Below the pieces are notes generated by a model. It saw only the letters and a list, made by a program, of their open reading frames with translations. It made no database searches and was not told the DNA's origin. A stretch of DNA of 64,000 nt from Mantamonas sphyraenae (taxonomy: Eukaryota; CRuMs; Mantamonadidae), in NCBI GenBank assembly GCA_026936335.1, contig JAPMXV010000003.1, positions 124,001-188,000 on the forward strand, given 5' to 3'. This document shows, piece after piece, positions 62,072 to 64,000 of this stretch (the first letter of the stretch is position 1; every line of letters begins with the position of its first letter). A program made the position numbers and the translations under genes.

Positions 62072-63714
62072 GCAGCAGCGGAAGCAGCAGCAATGGAGGC
62101 GTTTTGACCGTCGATAGCAAAACTCTTGTGATGAACAACCTTGGGGCAGCGTTCCGGCGCTTCTTCTTGGACAAAGACACTGCGGATGTGACTCTGCACG
62201 TTTTTCAGGAATTGAACGAAAAGGAGGCCTCGAGCAGCAGCAAGAGCACCTCCGCAGTGACATACCCAGTGCACAGGATTGTGCTGGCCGCACAGTCGGA
62301 CTATTTTCGAGGGCTATTCTACGACGGGATGCTGGAAAGCGCAGAGAGCGATGTGGAGATCTCTGTGCCGGGCCCCACGTCTGTGTTTGCGGCGTGCCTG
62401 ATGCACATGTACACGGGCAAGGTGGCTGAGGATGTGGACGTACAGGAACTGTATTCAATGGCCCAGTTTCTTCAGATGAGCTCGCTGCGGTTGGCGCTGG
62501 CGAGCCAGAGCTGCACGGCGTTTCTAAGCACGGCCGTGGCCGACCAGATGGAGGAGGTGATCCCGCATGCAGCACAGGAGGTGGCCAACAAGATGGAAGA
62601 GGTGTCCAAGAGTGAGGAGCTGTTCCAGCTGACGGAGGAGGCGTTTGCGGTGTTGTTGTCGCATGACGACGTGGTGTTTGCGCGCAAAGTGGACGAATTG
62701 ACGCTGTTCCGTGCGGTGGTGCGATGGGCCCGGTATGTGGTGACGGGGGAGGATATGTTGGAGCAAGGACAAGAGACGAAGCGGGCGGAGGAGGAGAAAG
62801 ACCAGGAACGTCAGCCGATGCAGGTGGAGGAGGCAATGCGCAACAGGGCGTCCACAACGGTGGAGATCGCAGACGCAGCAGAGAAGTTGGTGTACCATCT
62901 GCGCCTTGGTCTGATCCCTCTGGAGGGTCTTGTGAACGAGGTGGCCTCGAGCGGGGTGGTGCCGTTTGAGCTCCTCGGATACGCAGTTGCACAAAAGGGG
63001 ATGCGCAGCAAGGATCGGGACCTGACCAAGATGATGCATCCTCGCTGGCGCACGTGGCCGCCAGAATCCCTCGACCCGTCGGACCGCTACGGTTGGCTGG
63101 ACGAAACAGATCTGGTGATGCATTTTTCGCCGGCGGAGCAAGAGGTGGAGACGGCGGTTGCAGATTGGTGGAGCCGAGACAGTGCAATTTGTGTGGAGGA
63201 GGAACGAGGCAACATGTTCTTCCACGTGCCAAACGATTCGCCCAGTGTGATGCTGCACATCGATGGCGGCGGCGGCCTGCGCTTCAGGAAGGACTTGCAG
63301 GACGCGTTGGGTGTGAGCTGGACAGTGCTTGTGGTGGATCGATACACGGGTGGCGCTGTTGGACGCACGCTGCAGAGTTCCGAAAACAACTGGCTTCTGG
63401 GTCGCTGGAGCAACAACTTGGGCTGCCACATGGACGGCTGGCTGCAGTACAACCACTGCGAAACAGGCACGGTCAATGTGTCTGTGGTGACAGTGCGCGG
63501 CGGGCAATCTCGCTACTTTGTGGACGGGACCCTGTTGACGGAAAGCGGGAACGGGAACAAACCGCGCACGCGTCTGGCACTGTGTAGCTCGGGCCGCTAC
63601 AACGAGCCAAGTGACTGCGACGTGGGTGACGTGATTGTGTGGAACCGTGTGCTGCACGATGAGGAAGTGGAGCTGATTTCGGAGAAGCTGCTGGAGATGT
63701 ACCGTGGCGCGTAA
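62068..63714 (+). CDS. BTB-BACK protein with C-terminal LamG/concanavalin-like domain, 548 aa
   Basis: Single exon, likely a CUL3 substrate adaptor. The ATG at 62068 lies in ATGA, sharing three bases with the TGA of the OGT-like gene. A second Met at 62131 is closer to the BTB fold and could be the true start. BTB occupies about residues 28-150 (AAFRRFFLDKDTADVTLHVF, YPVHRIVLAAQSDYFRGLFY). A BACK-like helical region follows with an acidic/Gln insert (about 230-260). The last 170 residues look like a LamG-type sandwich: FFHVPNDSPSVMLHI, SQSRYFVDGTLL-like strands and DVIVWNRVLHDEEV. It converges on TFIIB across 57 bp. Confidence 0.85.
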   Translation: MSSSGSSSNGGVLTVDSKTLVMNNLGAAFRRFFLDKDTADVTLHVFQELNEKEASSSSKSTSAVTYPVHRIVLAAQSDYFRGLFYDGMLESAESDVEISVPGPTSVFAACLMHMYTGKVAEDVDVQELYSMAQFLQMSSLRLALASQSCTAFLSTAVADQMEEVIPHAAQEVANKMEEVSKSEELFQLTEEAFAVLLSHDDVVFARKVDELTLFRAVVRWARYVVTGEDMLEQGQETKRAEEEKDQERQPMQVEEAMRNRASTTVEIADAAEKLVYHLRLGLIPLEGLVNEVASSGVVPFELLGYAVAQKGMRSKDRDLTKMMHPRWRTWPPESLDPSDRYGWLDETDLVMHFSPAEQEVETAVADWWSRDSAICVEEERGNMFFHVPNDSPSVMLHIDGGGGLRFRKDLQDALGVSWTVLVVDRYTGGAVGRTLQSSENNWLLGRWSNNLGCHMDGWLQYNHCETGTVNVSVVTVRGGQSRYFVDGTLLTESGNGNKPRTRLALCSSGRYNEPSDCDVGDVIVWNRVLHDEEVELISEKLLEMYRGA

Positions 63715-63771
63715 ACGGCATGTTTGGATAGAAAAGTGGAAAATTGTGCATTGCTTTGGTGCTTGGCTTGC

Positions 63772-64000
63772 TTAGCCTTCCTTCCAACACCTCTTGCCAA
63801 CATCCAGGTGCTGGAGCTTGCTGATTTCGGAGCAGTCTGCGAATCCGTCGGGAAGGAGGTCCTTCATGTAGGGCTGGATATCCTTAAAGGCGTTGCGCAC
63901 CGTGCAGTGCGTGATACCTGCGACGACGGAGATCTCTTGCTGGGTCTTGCACTTGCCGCTGATGACCGAGACGGCGTAAATGGAGGCGGCGGCGACGGAG
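63772..64000 (-). CDS. TFIIB: Transcription factor TFIIB, C-terminal part (truncated by window edge)
   Basis: General RNA polymerase II initiation factor. The visible frame starts outside the window and ends at TAA (63772-63774), giving 76 residues. SVAAASIYAVSVISG and KTQQEISVVAGITHCTVRNA belong to the second cyclin-like repeat (helix-turn-helix contact with the TATA element region). FKDIQPYMKDLLP follows and the chain ends in KRCWKEG. A TFIIB-related factor such as BRF is less likely because the sequence stops just after the repeat. Confidence 0.85.
   Translation of the reverse strand, partial: SVAAASIYAVSVISGKCKTQQEISVVAGITHCTVRNAFKDIQPYMKDLLPDGFADCSEISKLQHLDVGKRCWKEG

Noticed and set aside
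59507..63232. Minus-strand open frame of about 1241 codons
   Set aside because: It runs antisense across two recognisable genes (OGT-like and BTB) with no conserved motif and a biased Arg/His/Pro composition.

Overview
This window is nuclear DNA from a gene-dense, GC-rich unicellular eukaryote. The genes carry spliceosomal introns (mostly 75-190 nt, a few near 470 nt) with GTGAGT or GTACGT donors and a recurrent CTGAC(AC) branch-like motif. All three standard stop codons are used. Serine homopolymers encoded by AGC runs are common. SH2, SH3, BTB, STAND and CHAT-like domains, archaemetzincin, Rab5, kinesin-3, NIPA and GPI-anchor genes suggest an Amorphea-type protist, perhaps choanoflagellate-like or apusomonad-like. 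That placement is inference and I cannot name a genus.

Layout: I define 32 protein genes. No gap between genes exceeds about 210 bp, and I found no RNA gene, CRISPR array or transposase. 1-20 kb holds a truncated membrane protein (-), a Ser-rich protein, PIG-M (-), an IGHMBP2-like helicase, an HDAC8-like deacetylase, a NIPA transporter, VAP (-), an Ala/Ser-rich coiled-coil protein (-), a YIPF6-like protein, a CYP4-like P450 and a secreted PTP-like protein (-). 19.5-21.2 kb is a PRP4-type kinase. 21.2-32.8 kb is a large inverted repeat. Each roughly 3.7 kb arm carries a zinc-finger gene and an IQ-motif gene, and the arms flank a 4.1 kb spacer filled by a leishmanolysin-like ectoprotease with IPT repeats. 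32.9-38.5 kb holds Rab5-like and kinesin-3 genes (both -). 38.6-49.5 kb holds an archaemetzincin, a 2054-residue protein combining a CLU-like segment, a CHAT-like domain, a STAND NTPase and SH2, and a transmembrane zinc protease with a cytoplasmic SH3. 49.6-55.4 kb holds a sedolisin (TPP1-like, -), organellar-type LysRS, RRP40 (-) and an FkbM-like membrane protein. 55.6-58.9 kb holds two inverted small secreted paralogues around WDR12. 59-64 kb holds a secretory-type OGT homologue whose stop codon overlaps the ATG of a BTB gene, then the C-terminus of TFIIB (-).

The strongest candidates for new biology are the CHAT-like/STAND/SH2 protein, the near-identical inverted repeat with a conversion-like divergence profile, the SH3-tailed metalloprotease, and a 15-nt exon that encodes exactly the DTAGQ motif of the Rab. 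Most genes are in head-to-head or tail-to-tail pairs with 5-120 bp between them, so many must share promoters or overlap in their untranslated regions.
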